64,000 nt of DNA from Ramlibacter montanisoli. Lineage in GTDB: Bacteria > Pseudomonadota > Gammaproteobacteria > Burkholderiales > Burkholderiaceae_C. The DNA lies in the NCBI RefSeq assembly GCF_013087525.1, contig NZ_JABFCS010000001.1, positions 992,001 to 1,056,000 on the forward strand, given 5' to 3'. Under the pieces are notes generated by a model. The model was not told the origin of the DNA. It worked only from the letters and a program-made list of their open reading frames with translations, and ran no database searches. The stretch's first letter is position 1. The number at the start of each line of letters is the position of its first letter. Shown in pieces: positions 10,387-17,687 of this stretch. The position numbers were made by a program, and so were the translations under genes.

Positions 10387-10774
10387 ATTTCAGGGCGGAG
10401 AACACCCAGTCGCGCGAGCACTTGCGGCAGCGCAGGTCGATCTCGTGCACGCGCGGGCGGTGGCCCACGACGTGGAAGCGGCCGTAGTCGCCGCAATCGG
10501 GGCAGCTCGCCTGGTTGGCGGCTTGCTCGGCGCGCATCAGCAGGAAGATGTAGCGGCGCAGCGCCCAGGCGCCGATGGCGGCGCACACCACCACGAACAG
10601 CACGTTGGCGAGCTGCGCATCGCCCTGCGCGGTGCGGAACGCCTCCATCGCCCCCACGAGCGCGATCACGCTCAGGAACGCCAGCACCATGTGGGCGTGG
10701 CTGGAGAGCAGCTGCCGTTCGTACCACTTGCGGAAGCCGATGCGCTTGAAGTTGTCGACCAGGCGGTTTTCCAT
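10385..10774 (-). CDS. Unknown membrane protein with a C-terminal zinc-ribbon
   Basis: A 129 aa protein, not a named family to me. After a basic N-terminus there are two hydrophobic segments, about residues 28-48 (HMVLAFLSVIALVGA) and 57-78 (VLFVVVCAAIGAWALRRYIF). The C-terminal third carries two CxxC pairs, CPDCGDYG and LRCRKCSRDW, the pattern of a zinc ribbon. The layout suggests a small inner-membrane protein with a cytoplasmic zinc domain. It is convergent with the symporter gene and divergent from the DUF294 gene. The frame is intact. Confidence 0.8.
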   Translation of the reverse strand: MENRLVDNFKRIGFRKWYERQLLSSHAHMVLAFLSVIALVGAMEAFRTAQGDAQLANVLFVVVCAAIGAWALRRYIFLLMRAEQAANQASCPDCGDYGRFHVVGHRPRVHEIDLRCRKCSRDWVFSALK

Positions 10775-10853
10775 GCGAGCCTCACCTTCGGAATGAACCG
10801 ATTCTGCCTAGCGCGGATGGCTGCGCTTGTCCGGATTCATCCATAATTTGCCC

Positions 10854-12743
10854 ATGCTCGACAGCAGTGGCCGCCCGCCGCCACCGCCCAGCCTCATGGC
10901 TGCGCTGAGGCCCGAGCTCGTGCGCCATCCGCCGTTCGCGCACATGGTCCCCGCCGCCGTCGATTTCTTCCTCACCCGTTCGGAGCAGCGTTACTACGCA
11001 CCCGGCGAGACGCTGGTGGAGCCGGCCAGCGGACCGGTCGAGGAGATCTTCCTGGTCCGACAGGGCGCGGTCACCGGCGAGAAGGGGCTGGCCGAGGTGG
11101 GGGGCGCCTTCGAATACGAGGCGGGCGACCTGTTTCCCATCGGCGCGGCGATGGCGCGGCGCGCGGTGACCGCCACCTACCGCGCCACGGCCGACACCTT
11201 CGTGCTGGTGCTGCCGGGCGCGGCCATGAAGGAGCTGGCCGCGCAAAGCCCCGAGTTCGCCGACTTCCTGCACCGGCGCATCGGCCGCTTCCTCGAGCTT
11301 TCGCGGCGCGCGCTGCAGGTCGCGTATGCCTCGCAGACGCTTGCGGAGCAGTCGCTCGAAACCCCGCTGGGCGAACTGGCCACCCGCGCACCCGTGACCT
11401 GCGCGCCCGACACGCCGCTGCGCGAGGCGCTCTCGCAGATGAAGCAGCGGCGCATCGGTTCGATCATCGTCACCGAGCCTGGCGGGAGGGTGCAGGGCAT
11501 CCTGACGCGGCACGACGTGATCGGCCGGGTGGCGCTGGCCGGCGTGCCGCTGGACGCGCCCGTCGCGCAGGTGATGGTGCGCCCCGTGCACACGCTCACG
11601 GTGGCGCACACCGCGCAGGACGCGGCGCTGCTGATGTCCGCGCAGTCCATCCGGCACGTGCCGGTCACGCGCGATGGCGCGGTGGTCGGCATCGTGTCCG
11701 AGCGCGACCTGTTCGCCATGCAGCGCCTGTCGCTCAAGCAGCTGAGCGCCACCATCCGCGCCGCGCCCGATGTGGCGACCATGAAGCTGGTGGCGCAGGA
11801 CATCCGCCGCTTCGCGCGCAACCTCCTCAGCCAGGGCGTGCAGGCCCGGCAGCTCACCGCGCTGATCAGCCACCTCAACGACGTGCTGACGCAGCGCCTG
11901 GTGGAGATCAAGGCGGGCGAGCACGGGAACGCGCTGCACCACCTGTGCTGGCTGGCCCTGGGCTCCGAGGGCCGCGGCGAGCAGACCATCGCCACCGACC
12001 AGGACAACGCGCTGATCCTTCCGGACGGCATCTCCGATGCGCAGCGCAGCGCCGCGCGGGCCTTCGGCCATGAAGTGAACCTGGCGCTGGCCGAATGCGG
12101 CTATCCGCTGTGCCGCGGCGGCATCATGGCCGGCGAGCCCGACTGCTGCCTCACGCTGCGCGAGTGGCGCGAGCGCTTCTCCGGCTGGATCGAGCACGGC
12201 GGCCCCGCCGACCTGCTGAACGCCAGCATCTTCTTCGACCTGCGGCCGCTGGCCGGGGACGAGCAGCTGGCGCAGGCGCTGCACGCGGAGGTGCTGGAGA
12301 ACGCGCGTCGCACGCCGCGCTTCCTCAAGCAGCTGGCGCTGAACGCCATCGCCCACGCGGCGCCGCTCAACTGGCTGGGCGCCATCGACACCGACGCCGC
12401 GGGCACGGTGGACCTGAAGCTGCAGGGCACCGCGATCTTCGTCGACGCCGCGCGCCTGTACGCGCTGGCGCACGGCGTCGCGGCCACCGGCACGCGCGAG
12501 CGGCTCGAGGCCGCAGGCGCCCGCCTGGGCCTGGGCAGCGCCGAATACGAGGCCTGGGTGGGCAGCTTCGAGTTCCTGCAGATGCTGCGGCTGCGCGTCC
12601 AGCTGGAAGGCAGCAGTGCCGCGGGGCACCCGAACCGGCTGGAGGTGGCCACCCTGAACGACATCGACCGGCGCATCCTGAAGGAGTCTTTCCGCTTCGC
12701 CCGCCTGCTGCAGCAGCGGCTGCACCTGGACTACGAGCGCTAG
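10854..12743 (+). CDS. Cyclic-nucleotide-binding / CBS / DUF294 nucleotidyltransferase-like protein
   Basis: A 629 aa soluble signalling protein. The N-terminal cNMP-binding-like beta-roll spans about 30-150 (EEIFLVRQGAVTGEKGL, AGDLFPIGAAMA). Two CBS repeats follow at about 180-300 (MKQRRIGSIIVTEPGGRVQG, SIRHVPVTRDGAVVGIVSER). A DUF294 putative nucleotidyltransferase domain has LALGSEGRGEQTIATDQDNA, with the GS...DxD pattern of that superfamily. A C-terminal DUF294_C region ends the protein. The start at 10854 lies just after AT-rich sequence (CATAATTTG) that may hold the promoter. It is followed three bases later by an exonuclease. In related bacteria this pair sits beside the VC_2705 symporter. 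A role in signal-dependent control is inferred. Confidence 0.9.
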   Translation: MLDSSGRPPPPPSLMAALRPELVRHPPFAHMVPAAVDFFLTRSEQRYYAPGETLVEPASGPVEEIFLVRQGAVTGEKGLAEVGGAFEYEAGDLFPIGAAMARRAVTATYRATADTFVLVLPGAAMKELAAQSPEFADFLHRRIGRFLELSRRALQVAYASQTLAEQSLETPLGELATRAPVTCAPDTPLREALSQMKQRRIGSIIVTEPGGRVQGILTRHDVIGRVALAGVPLDAPVAQVMVRPVHTLTVAHTAQDAALLMSAQSIRHVPVTRDGAVVGIVSERDLFAMQRLSLKQLSATIRAAPDVATMKLVAQDIRRFARNLLSQGVQARQLTALISHLNDVLTQRLVEIKAGEHGNALHHLCWLALGSEGRGEQTIATDQDNALILPDGISDAQRSAARAFGHEVNLALAECGYPLCRGGIMAGEPDCCLTLREWRERFSGWIEHGGPADLLNASIFFDLRPLAGDEQLAQALHAEVLENARRTPRFLKQLALNAIAHAAPLNWLGAIDTDAAGTVDLKLQGTAIFVDAARLYALAHGVAATGTRERLEAAGARLGLGSAEYEAWVGSFEFLQMLRLRVQLEGSSAAGHPNRLEVATLNDIDRRILKESFRFARLLQQRLHLDYER

Positions 12744-12745
12744 CC

Positions 12746-13384
12746 GTGGACTGGCTGCCCTGGCGCAGGACGCCCGCGACCCAGGAGCCCTCGCGCTGGC
12801 TGATGGTGGACGTGGAGACCAGCGGGCTCGATCCCGCCCGCGACCGCCTGCTGGCCATCGCCGCCATCGGCATGAAGGTCGACTGGCAGGTGCGCCGGCT
12901 TTCGGTCGTGCTCGCCGACAGCTTCGAGGTCGTGTTGCGCCAGGAGGCGCCGAGCGGGCGCGACAACATCCTGCTGCATGGCATCGGCGTGCAGCGGCAG
13001 AAGGAGGGCGTGCCGGCGCCGGAAGCCCTGGGTGCCTTCGCCGCATTCGCCGGGTCCGCACCCCTGCTGGCCTTCCATGCGGCCTTCGACGAGGCGCTGA
13101 TCGGCCGCCATGCGCGCGCGGCGCTGGGCGGCGCGCTGCCCAACCCCTGGCTGGACATCGAGCAGCTGTGCGGCGTGACGCACCCGGAGGTGCGCGCGCG
13201 CTCGCTGGACGAATGGATGGCGCACTTCGGCATCCGCTGCGCCGCCCGCCACCAGGCGATCGCGGACACGCTGGCGGAGTGCGACCTGCTGCTGCGCATC
13301 TGGCCGCGCGTGGTCAGGGAGTGCGCGAGCTGGCGCGATGTCGAACGGCTCGCCGCCCGCCATCGCTGGGTGGCGCGCGGTTGA
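12746..13384 (+). CDS. DnaQ-like DEDDh 3'-5' exonuclease
   Basis: A 212 aa protein with the exonuclease motifs in order: ExoI DVETSGLDPARD, ExoII FHAAFDEALIGRH, and ExoIII HQAIADTLAECDLL with the DEDDh histidine. It resembles the DNA polymerase III epsilon family but lacks a polymerase-binding tail, so it is probably an accessory exonuclease rather than DnaQ itself. The GTG start at 12746 lies two bases after the DUF294 stop, implying coupled translation. Confidence 0.9.
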   Translation: MDWLPWRRTPATQEPSRWLMVDVETSGLDPARDRLLAIAAIGMKVDWQVRRLSVVLADSFEVVLRQEAPSGRDNILLHGIGVQRQKEGVPAPEALGAFAAFAGSAPLLAFHAAFDEALIGRHARAALGGALPNPWLDIEQLCGVTHPEVRARSLDEWMAHFGIRCAARHQAIADTLAECDLLLRIWPRVVRECASWRDVERLAARHRWVARG

Positions 13385-13504
13385 CTAGCACATGGGCGCC
13401 ATCGGGGCAGGTGGACAAGCCCGAGCAGACGCCCGATCATTTCCCTGCGGGCTGCGGAAAAAGCCCGCCTCCCGCCTGCCGTTTGCTGGCGTAATGAGGC
13501 CCTG

Positions 13505-13981
13505 ATGACCACATCGAAGACCACCGCCGGGCACCAGGTGCTGAAGGACCGCTCGGCAGGCCTGTCGCCGCGCCAGCGCGCCGCCCTGATCCTGTTCGAC
13601 GGCAAGCGCACCGTGCAGGACGTGCTGGCGGTGACCTCGCCCACGGGCGTGACGCCGGCCGACATCGACCGCCTGGTGCAGATGGGGCTGGTGGCGGAGC
13701 AGGGCGCTGCGGTCCGGCCGCCGGAGTTCGGCCCGGACTCGCAACCGGCCAGCCTCTGGGTCAGCGTGTCCCCCGCCCCCTCGGCGAACGAGCGCTACCT
13801 GCGGGCCTACGAGGTCGGGATCCAGCTCACCGCGGAGCTTGGCACGCGCGCCAGCCACCTGCTGCTGGCGGTGGAAGCGGCAGAGAGCCTGGACGAGCTG
13901 GTCGAGCTCGCGCCGCGGCTGCGCGCCGCCCTCCTGCCCCTGCAATTCGCCCGTTTCGAGGCCGCCCTCCACGGCCGCTGA
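13505..13981 (+). CDS. Small unknown protein, intact paralogue of the 4148-4623 gene
   Basis: A 158 aa soluble protein with no recognised name. Its N-terminal block LSPRQRAALILFDGKRTVQD resembles a helix-turn-helix-like element and matches the gene at 4148-4623 in position and spacing. The middle is Pro/Ser-rich. The C-terminal half is predicted helical (ERYLRAYEVGIQLTAELGTR). Together the two genes bracket the symporter/DUF294 block. It is transcribed toward the ribosomal operon, 115 bases upstream of rpsF. No catalytic motif is visible. Confidence 0.8.
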   Translation: MTTSKTTAGHQVLKDRSAGLSPRQRAALILFDGKRTVQDVLAVTSPTGVTPADIDRLVQMGLVAEQGAAVRPPEFGPDSQPASLWVSVSPAPSANERYLRAYEVGIQLTAELGTRASHLLLAVEAAESLDELVELAPRLRAALLPLQFARFEAALHGR

Positions 13982-14025
13982 AACCCCGCCGACCCCACGG
14001 CCGGGCAGCCTGCGCCCATGCAGGC

Positions 14026-14031
14026 TATAAT
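14026..14031 (+). promoter_or_regulatory. Candidate -10 element for the rpsF operon
   Basis: A perfect TATAAT lies 66 bases upstream of the rpsF start, in otherwise GC-rich DNA. I see no good -35 at the usual distance, so only the -10 is supported. Confidence 0.55.
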
Positions 14032-14096
14032 CGCGGGCTTTCCGCCTTGCCGCACCCACTTCGACGCCGGGGCGGCTCTCATCCACAAGGAGTCTT

Positions 14097-14462
14097 ATGC
14101 GTCACTATGAAATCGTCTTGCTGATCCACCCGGATCAGAGCGAGCAGGTTCCGGCCATGCTGGAGCGCTACAAGGGCATGATCACCGCCGGCAACGGCAA
14201 GGTGCACCGTGTCGAGGACTGGGGCCGCCGCCAGCTGGCCTACCAGATCAACAAGCTCGCCAAGGCCCACTTCCTGTGCATCAACATCGAGGCCGACCAG
14301 GCCGTGATGAGCGAGCTGGAGCACGCCTTCCGCTTCAACGATGCCGTCCTGCGCCACCTGACCGTGGTGAAGAAGAAGGCCGACACCGGCCCGTCCTCCA
14401 TGATGAAGACCGTGGAGCGCGAGGAAGCCCGCAAGGCGCAGCAGGCGGAGTTCCAGTCGTAA
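14097..14462 (+). CDS. rpsF: 30S ribosomal protein S6
   Basis: A 121 aa protein beginning [18 protein letters not shown], the standard S6 start, with the conserved [11 protein letters not shown] block and the RHLTVVKK segment. It is preceded by AAGGAGT at the right distance. It is the first gene of the rpsF-priB-rpsR-rplI operon. S6 binds S18 and the central domain of 16S rRNA on the platform of the small subunit. Confidence 0.98.
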   Translation: MRHYEIVLLIHPDQSEQVPAMLERYKGMITAGNGKVHRVEDWGRRQLAYQINKLAKAHFLCINIEADQAVMSELEHAFRFNDAVLRHLTVVKKKADTGPSSMMKTVEREEARKAQQAEFQS

Positions 14463-14494
14463 TCGGCGAGGACCAGGCAGCCTAGCGCCGGGTT

Positions 14495-14781
14495 TTGAAC
14501 CAGACGATCCTGAGCGCACGTATCGCGGAGGCCAAGGCCCTGCGCTACACGCCGGCCGGCCTGCCCGCCCTCGACCTGACGCTCGAACACGAGTCGCAAG
14601 CCCTGGAGGCCGGCTCGCAGCGCCAAGTGAAGGTGGAGATCCGGGCGGTGGCCTTCGGGACGGATGCGGAAACGCTCTCGCGCCAGTCGGTCGGCAGCGG
14701 ATTCCGGTTCACCGGTTTCCTGGCCGCCCCCGCCACGGCAAGCACCCGGTCCTGCATATCCAGTCATTTCAGCAAGATTAA
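14495..14781 (+). CDS. priB: Primosomal replication protein N (PriB), frame broken near its end
   Basis: An OB-fold single-strand DNA-binding protein that, with PriA and DnaT, restarts stalled forks. It starts with TTG at 14495 (MNQTILSARIAEAKAL). The body matches PriB (LDLTLEHESQALEAGSQRQV, GFRFTGFLA). One C is missing from CCCCC at 14727-14731. Restoring it gives the family C-terminus RHGKHPVLHIQSFQQD and a 95 aa protein ending at 14781. Its place between rpsF and rpsR is the conserved betaproteobacterial order. The break is most likely a sequence error, since the protein is needed for replication restart. Confidence 0.9.
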
Positions 14782-14800
14782 TTTTTCGTAGAGGTCCACC

Positions 14801-15082
14801 ATGGCCACGTTCAAGAAGTTCAACAAGGACAAGCGTCCGAAGCGCAACACCCAGTCGCTGCTGTTCAAGCGCAAGCGTTTCTGCCGCTTCACCGTCGCCG
14901 GCGTCGAAGAGATCGATTACAAGGACATCGACACCCTGCGCGACTTCATCTCGGAAAACGGCAAGATCATCCCGGCCCGCCTGACCGGCACCCGCGCGAT
15001 CTACCAGCGCCAGCTGAACACGGCGATCAAGCGCGCCCGCTTCCTGGCGATGATCCCGTACTCCGACCAGCACCGCATCTGA
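14801..15082 (+). CDS. rpsR: 30S ribosomal protein S18
   Basis: A 93 aa basic protein with the S18 signature: [19 protein letters not shown] followed by [20 protein letters not shown] and [19 protein letters not shown] lies about six bases upstream of the ATG. It partners S6 on the ribosome and follows priB in the operon. Confidence 0.98.
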   Translation: MATFKKFNKDKRPKRNTQSLLFKRKRFCRFTVAGVEEIDYKDIDTLRDFISENGKIIPARLTGTRAIYQRQLNTAIKRARFLAMIPYSDQHRI

Positions 15083-15092
15083 GGAAGTAGCC

Positions 15093-15545
15093 ATGCAAGT
15101 CATCCTGCTCGAGAAAGTCATCAACCTGGGCAACCTGGGCGAGATCGTGAAGGTGAAGGACGGCTACGCCCGTAACTACCTGATCCCCCACGGCCAGGCC
15201 CGCCGCGCCACCGAAGCCAACAAGGCCGAATTCGAAGCCAAGCGCGTCGAACTCGAGAAGCAGGCCGCCGCCAAGCTGTCCGAGGCGCAAGCCCTGGGCG
15301 AGAAGCTGGCCGGCCAGACCGTCAAGCTGACCCAGAAGGCCGGCGTGGACGGGCGCCTGTTCGGCTCGGTCACCAACTTCGACATCGCCGAGGAGCTCAC
15401 CAAGACGGGCTTCAAGGTGCAGAAGTCCCAGGTGCGCATGCCCAACGGCCCGATCAAGACCGTCGGCGACAGCACCGTGTCCGTGGCGCTGCACACGGAC
15501 GTGGTGGTCGACGTCAACGTGACGGTGTACGGCGAGACGGCCTAA
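15093..15545 (+). CDS. rplI: 50S ribosomal protein L9
   Basis: A 150 aa protein beginning [20 protein letters not shown], with [13 protein letters not shown], the central connecting helix ([20 protein letters not shown]) and the C-terminal domain with [16 protein letters not shown]. It binds 23S rRNA near the L1 stalk. It is the last gene of the operon, with a strong terminator 17 bases past its stop. Confidence 0.98.
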   Translation: MQVILLEKVINLGNLGEIVKVKDGYARNYLIPHGQARRATEANKAEFEAKRVELEKQAAAKLSEAQALGEKLAGQTVKLTQKAGVDGRLFGSVTNFDIAEELTKTGFKVQKSQVRMPNGPIKTVGDSTVSVALHTDVVVDVNVTVYGETA

Positions 15546-15561
15546 GTCCCACCGCCTCGCG

Positions 15562-15591
15562 AAAAGCCGCCTCCGGGCGGCTTTTTTTTTT
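15562..15591 (+). terminator. Intrinsic terminator of the rpsF-rplI operon
   Basis: Arms AAGCCGCC and GGCGGCTT flank loop TCCG, followed by a run of ten T's. It ends the ribosomal operon and separates it from dnaB. Confidence 0.95.
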
Positions 15592-15592
15592 G

Positions 15593-15630
15593 CTCCCTCT
15601 CCCCTCCGGGGAGAGGGCTGGGGTGAGGGG
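15593..15630. repeat. Palindromic dispersed-type repeat
   Basis: The arms CCCTCTCCCC and GGGGAGAGGG flank TCC, followed by CTGGGGTGAGGGG. This looks like the short dispersed palindromes common between genes in Burkholderiales and other proteobacteria. It is intergenic, directly after the rplI terminator. A second, different palindrome is at 25198. Confidence 0.65.
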
Positions 15631-15724
15631 CGCTGCCCGGACTTATCCCGCACTCCCCACCGCTTTTCCCGCCCTTGGCCACAGGGTTCGCGGCCACTGT
15701 CCACAGCTTGCCCAGAGAAGCTCC

Positions 15725-15740
15725 CCAGTGTTATCACTGG
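15725..15740. promoter_or_regulatory. Perfect palindrome upstream of dnaB
   Basis: CCAGTG-TTAT-CACTGG is a perfect inverted repeat 53 bases before the dnaB start, where a promoter would be expected. It could be an operator for a dimeric repressor; no family is assigned. Confidence 0.4.
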
Positions 15741-15792
15741 ACATGCTTACAGCCCCGGCAGGACAATCCCCCTTTGAGGAGAGAACGAGCCC

Positions 15793-17199
15793 ATGTCCGC
15801 AGTCCTGAGCGCCGTCGACGACGATTTCCCACGCGACCGGCAGGTGGCGCAGCTGCGCATCCCGCCGCATTCGGTCGAGGCGGAGTCGAGCGTGCTGGGC
15901 GGCCTGCTGCTGGACAACCAGGCCTGGGACCGCGTGGGCGACCTGCTGGTCGACGGCGACTTCTACCGCTACGAGCACAAGCTCGTGTTCGCGTCCGTCG
16001 GCGCGCTGATCAACGCCAGCAAGCCGGCCGACGTGATCACCGTCTTCGAGCACCTGCAGGCGCAGGGCAAGGCCGAGGAGGTCGGCGGGCTGCCCTACCT
16101 GAACTCGCTGGCGCAGTACGTGCCCAGCGCCGCCAACATCCGCCGCTACGCGGAGATCGTGCGCGAGCGCTCCATCCTGCGCAAGCTGGTGTCCGCCAGC
16201 GACGAGATCGCCACCGCCGCCTTCAACACCCAGGGCAAGCCGGTGGAGAAGATCCTCGACGAGGCGGAGCAGAAGATCTTCAACATCGGGGAGGAAGGCT
16301 CCCGGATGAAGCAGGGCTTCCAGGGCATGGACAGCCTGGTGGTGCAGCTGCTGGACCGCGTCCAGGAGATGGCCGACAACCCGAACGACATCACGGGCGT
16401 GCCCACCGGCTTCTACGACCTGGACCGCATGACCTCGGGCATGCAGGCCGGCGACCTGATCATCCTGGCGGCGCGTCCCTCGATGGGCAAGACCTCGCTG
16501 GCGGTCAACATCGCCGAGCACGTGGCGCTCAACGAAGGCCTGCCGGTGGCGGTTTTCTCCATGGAAATGGGCGCCTCGCAGCTGGCGGTGCGTATCGTCG
16601 GTTCCATCGGCCGCATCGACCAGGGCCACCTGCGCACCGGCAAGCTGACCGACGACGAGTGGCCGCGGCTCACCGAGGCGATCGAGAAGCTGCGCAACAT
16701 CTCCCTGCACATCGACGAGACGCCCGGCCTGACGGTGAGCGAGCTGCGCGCCAACGCGCGCCGGCTGGCCCGCCAGTGCGGCGGCAAGCTCGGCCTGATC
16801 GTGGTCGACTACCTGCAGCTCATGAGCACGTCCTCCAGCATGAGCGAGGAGAACCGCGCCACCGCCGTGGGCGAGATCTCGCGTGGCCTGAAGATGCTGG
16901 CCAAGGAGCTGGGCTGCCCGCTGATCGCGCTGTCGCAGCTGTCGCGCGGCGTCGAGGCGCGCACCGACAAGCGCCCCATGATGTCCGACCTGCGCGAATC
17001 CGGCGCGATCGAGCAGGACGCGGACGTGATCATGTTCATCTACCGCGACGACTACTACAACAAGGACTCCAAGGAGCCCGGCGTCTCCGAGGTGATCATC
17101 AGCAAGCAGCGCAACGGCCCCACCGGCACGGTGAAGATGGCCTTCATCAAGCAGCTGACCAAGTTCGAGAACCTGGCGTCCGGCAACGCCGATTTCTGA
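15793..17199 (+). CDS. dnaB: Replicative DNA helicase DnaB
   Basis: A hexameric 5'-3' helicase at the replication fork, 468 aa and intact. The N-terminal domain (about 20-120) contains PHSVEAESSVLGGLLLDNQA. The RecA-like C-terminal domain has Walker A ARPSMGKTSLA (about 227-237), Walker B GLIVVDYLQLM, and the motif DLRESGAIEQDADVIMFIYR. The ATG at 15793 follows GAGGAGAGAACGAGCCC. It comes after the rpsF-rplI operon but behind its own terminator, so it is probably expressed from its own promoter. Confidence 0.98.
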   Translation: MSAVLSAVDDDFPRDRQVAQLRIPPHSVEAESSVLGGLLLDNQAWDRVGDLLVDGDFYRYEHKLVFASVGALINASKPADVITVFEHLQAQGKAEEVGGLPYLNSLAQYVPSAANIRRYAEIVRERSILRKLVSASDEIATAAFNTQGKPVEKILDEAEQKIFNIGEEGSRMKQGFQGMDSLVVQLLDRVQEMADNPNDITGVPTGFYDLDRMTSGMQAGDLIILAARPSMGKTSLAVNIAEHVALNEGLPVAVFSMEMGASQLAVRIVGSIGRIDQGHLRTGKLTDDEWPRLTEAIEKLRNISLHIDETPGLTVSELRANARRLARQCGGKLGLIVVDYLQLMSTSSSMSEENRATAVGEISRGLKMLAKELGCPLIALSQLSRGVEARTDKRPMMSDLRESGAIEQDADVIMFIYRDDYYNKDSKEPGVSEVIISKQRNGPTGTVKMAFIKQLTKFENLASGNADF

Positions 17200-17282
17200 C
17201 GCATCGGTTTCACGCCGCTTTCCTACGCCGCGCGCCGGCCGGCCGCGCGATCCTTCGCTCCAGAACCCCTGGAGAGAAGACC

Positions 17283-17641
17283 ATGGAAGAGATGAACCTG
17301 ATGCCGACCCTGGCCGAGGCCAACGTGCCCATGGTCACCGAGGCGGTGCCCCCGAGCTGGACGAGCCGTCTCCGCTGGAGAAGATCAAGGCCGCCGACGA
17401 GGCGCGCAAGGGCTTCCCGGGCGAGCACTGGCTGGTGCTGGCGATCGGGATCGGGCTGTGGCAGGTGACGCGCAAGCACCGCCACGCCCTGGTGCGCAGC
17501 GCCGGCCTGCTGGGCGCGAGTGCCCTGGTGGCGCGGGCGGCCAGCGGACGTGAGGGCCTGTCGAAGGTGCTGCGCTACACGCCTTTCGGCAGCCGGATCT
17601 CGGCCTGCCCGCCGTGTGACGTGAACGCGCAGCAGCGCTGA
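17283..17641 (+). CDS. Unknown small protein, possibly one membrane segment, frame broken
   Basis: No family recognised. The ATG at 17283 follows GGAGAGAAGACC. One C is missing from CCCCC at 17349-17353. Restoring it gives a 119 aa protein: an acidic N-terminus (EAVPPELDEPSPLEKIKAAD), a central hydrophobic stretch (HWLVLAIGIGLWQVTRK), an Ala/Gly-rich helix, and a C-terminus with a CPPC pair (SACPPCDVNAQQR). It is downstream of dnaB and convergent with phoH, with a shared terminator between. Confidence 0.6.
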
Positions 17642-17667
17642 AAGAAAAAGCCGGGCTGGGCCCGGCA
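17641..17667 (-). terminator. Intrinsic terminator of phoH
   Basis: Arms GCCGGG and CCCGGC (17650-17666). Read on the minus strand, the hairpin is followed by TTTTTCTTT, placing it just past the phoH stop. It may also slow readthrough from the gene ending at 17641. Confidence 0.8.
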
Positions 17668-17687
17668 TTCTTCGTCCCTGCGGGGTC

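Noticed and set aside
10782-13061. A 759-codon open frame antisense to DUF294 and the exonuclease
   Set aside because: Same shadow effect; it covers two genes with strong motifs on the plus strand.
15645-15715. Possible DnaA boxes upstream of dnaB (TTATCCCGC, TTGGCCACA, CTGTCCACA)
   Set aside because: Each differs from TTATCCACA at two or more positions, and no AT-rich unwinding region or dnaA gene is present.
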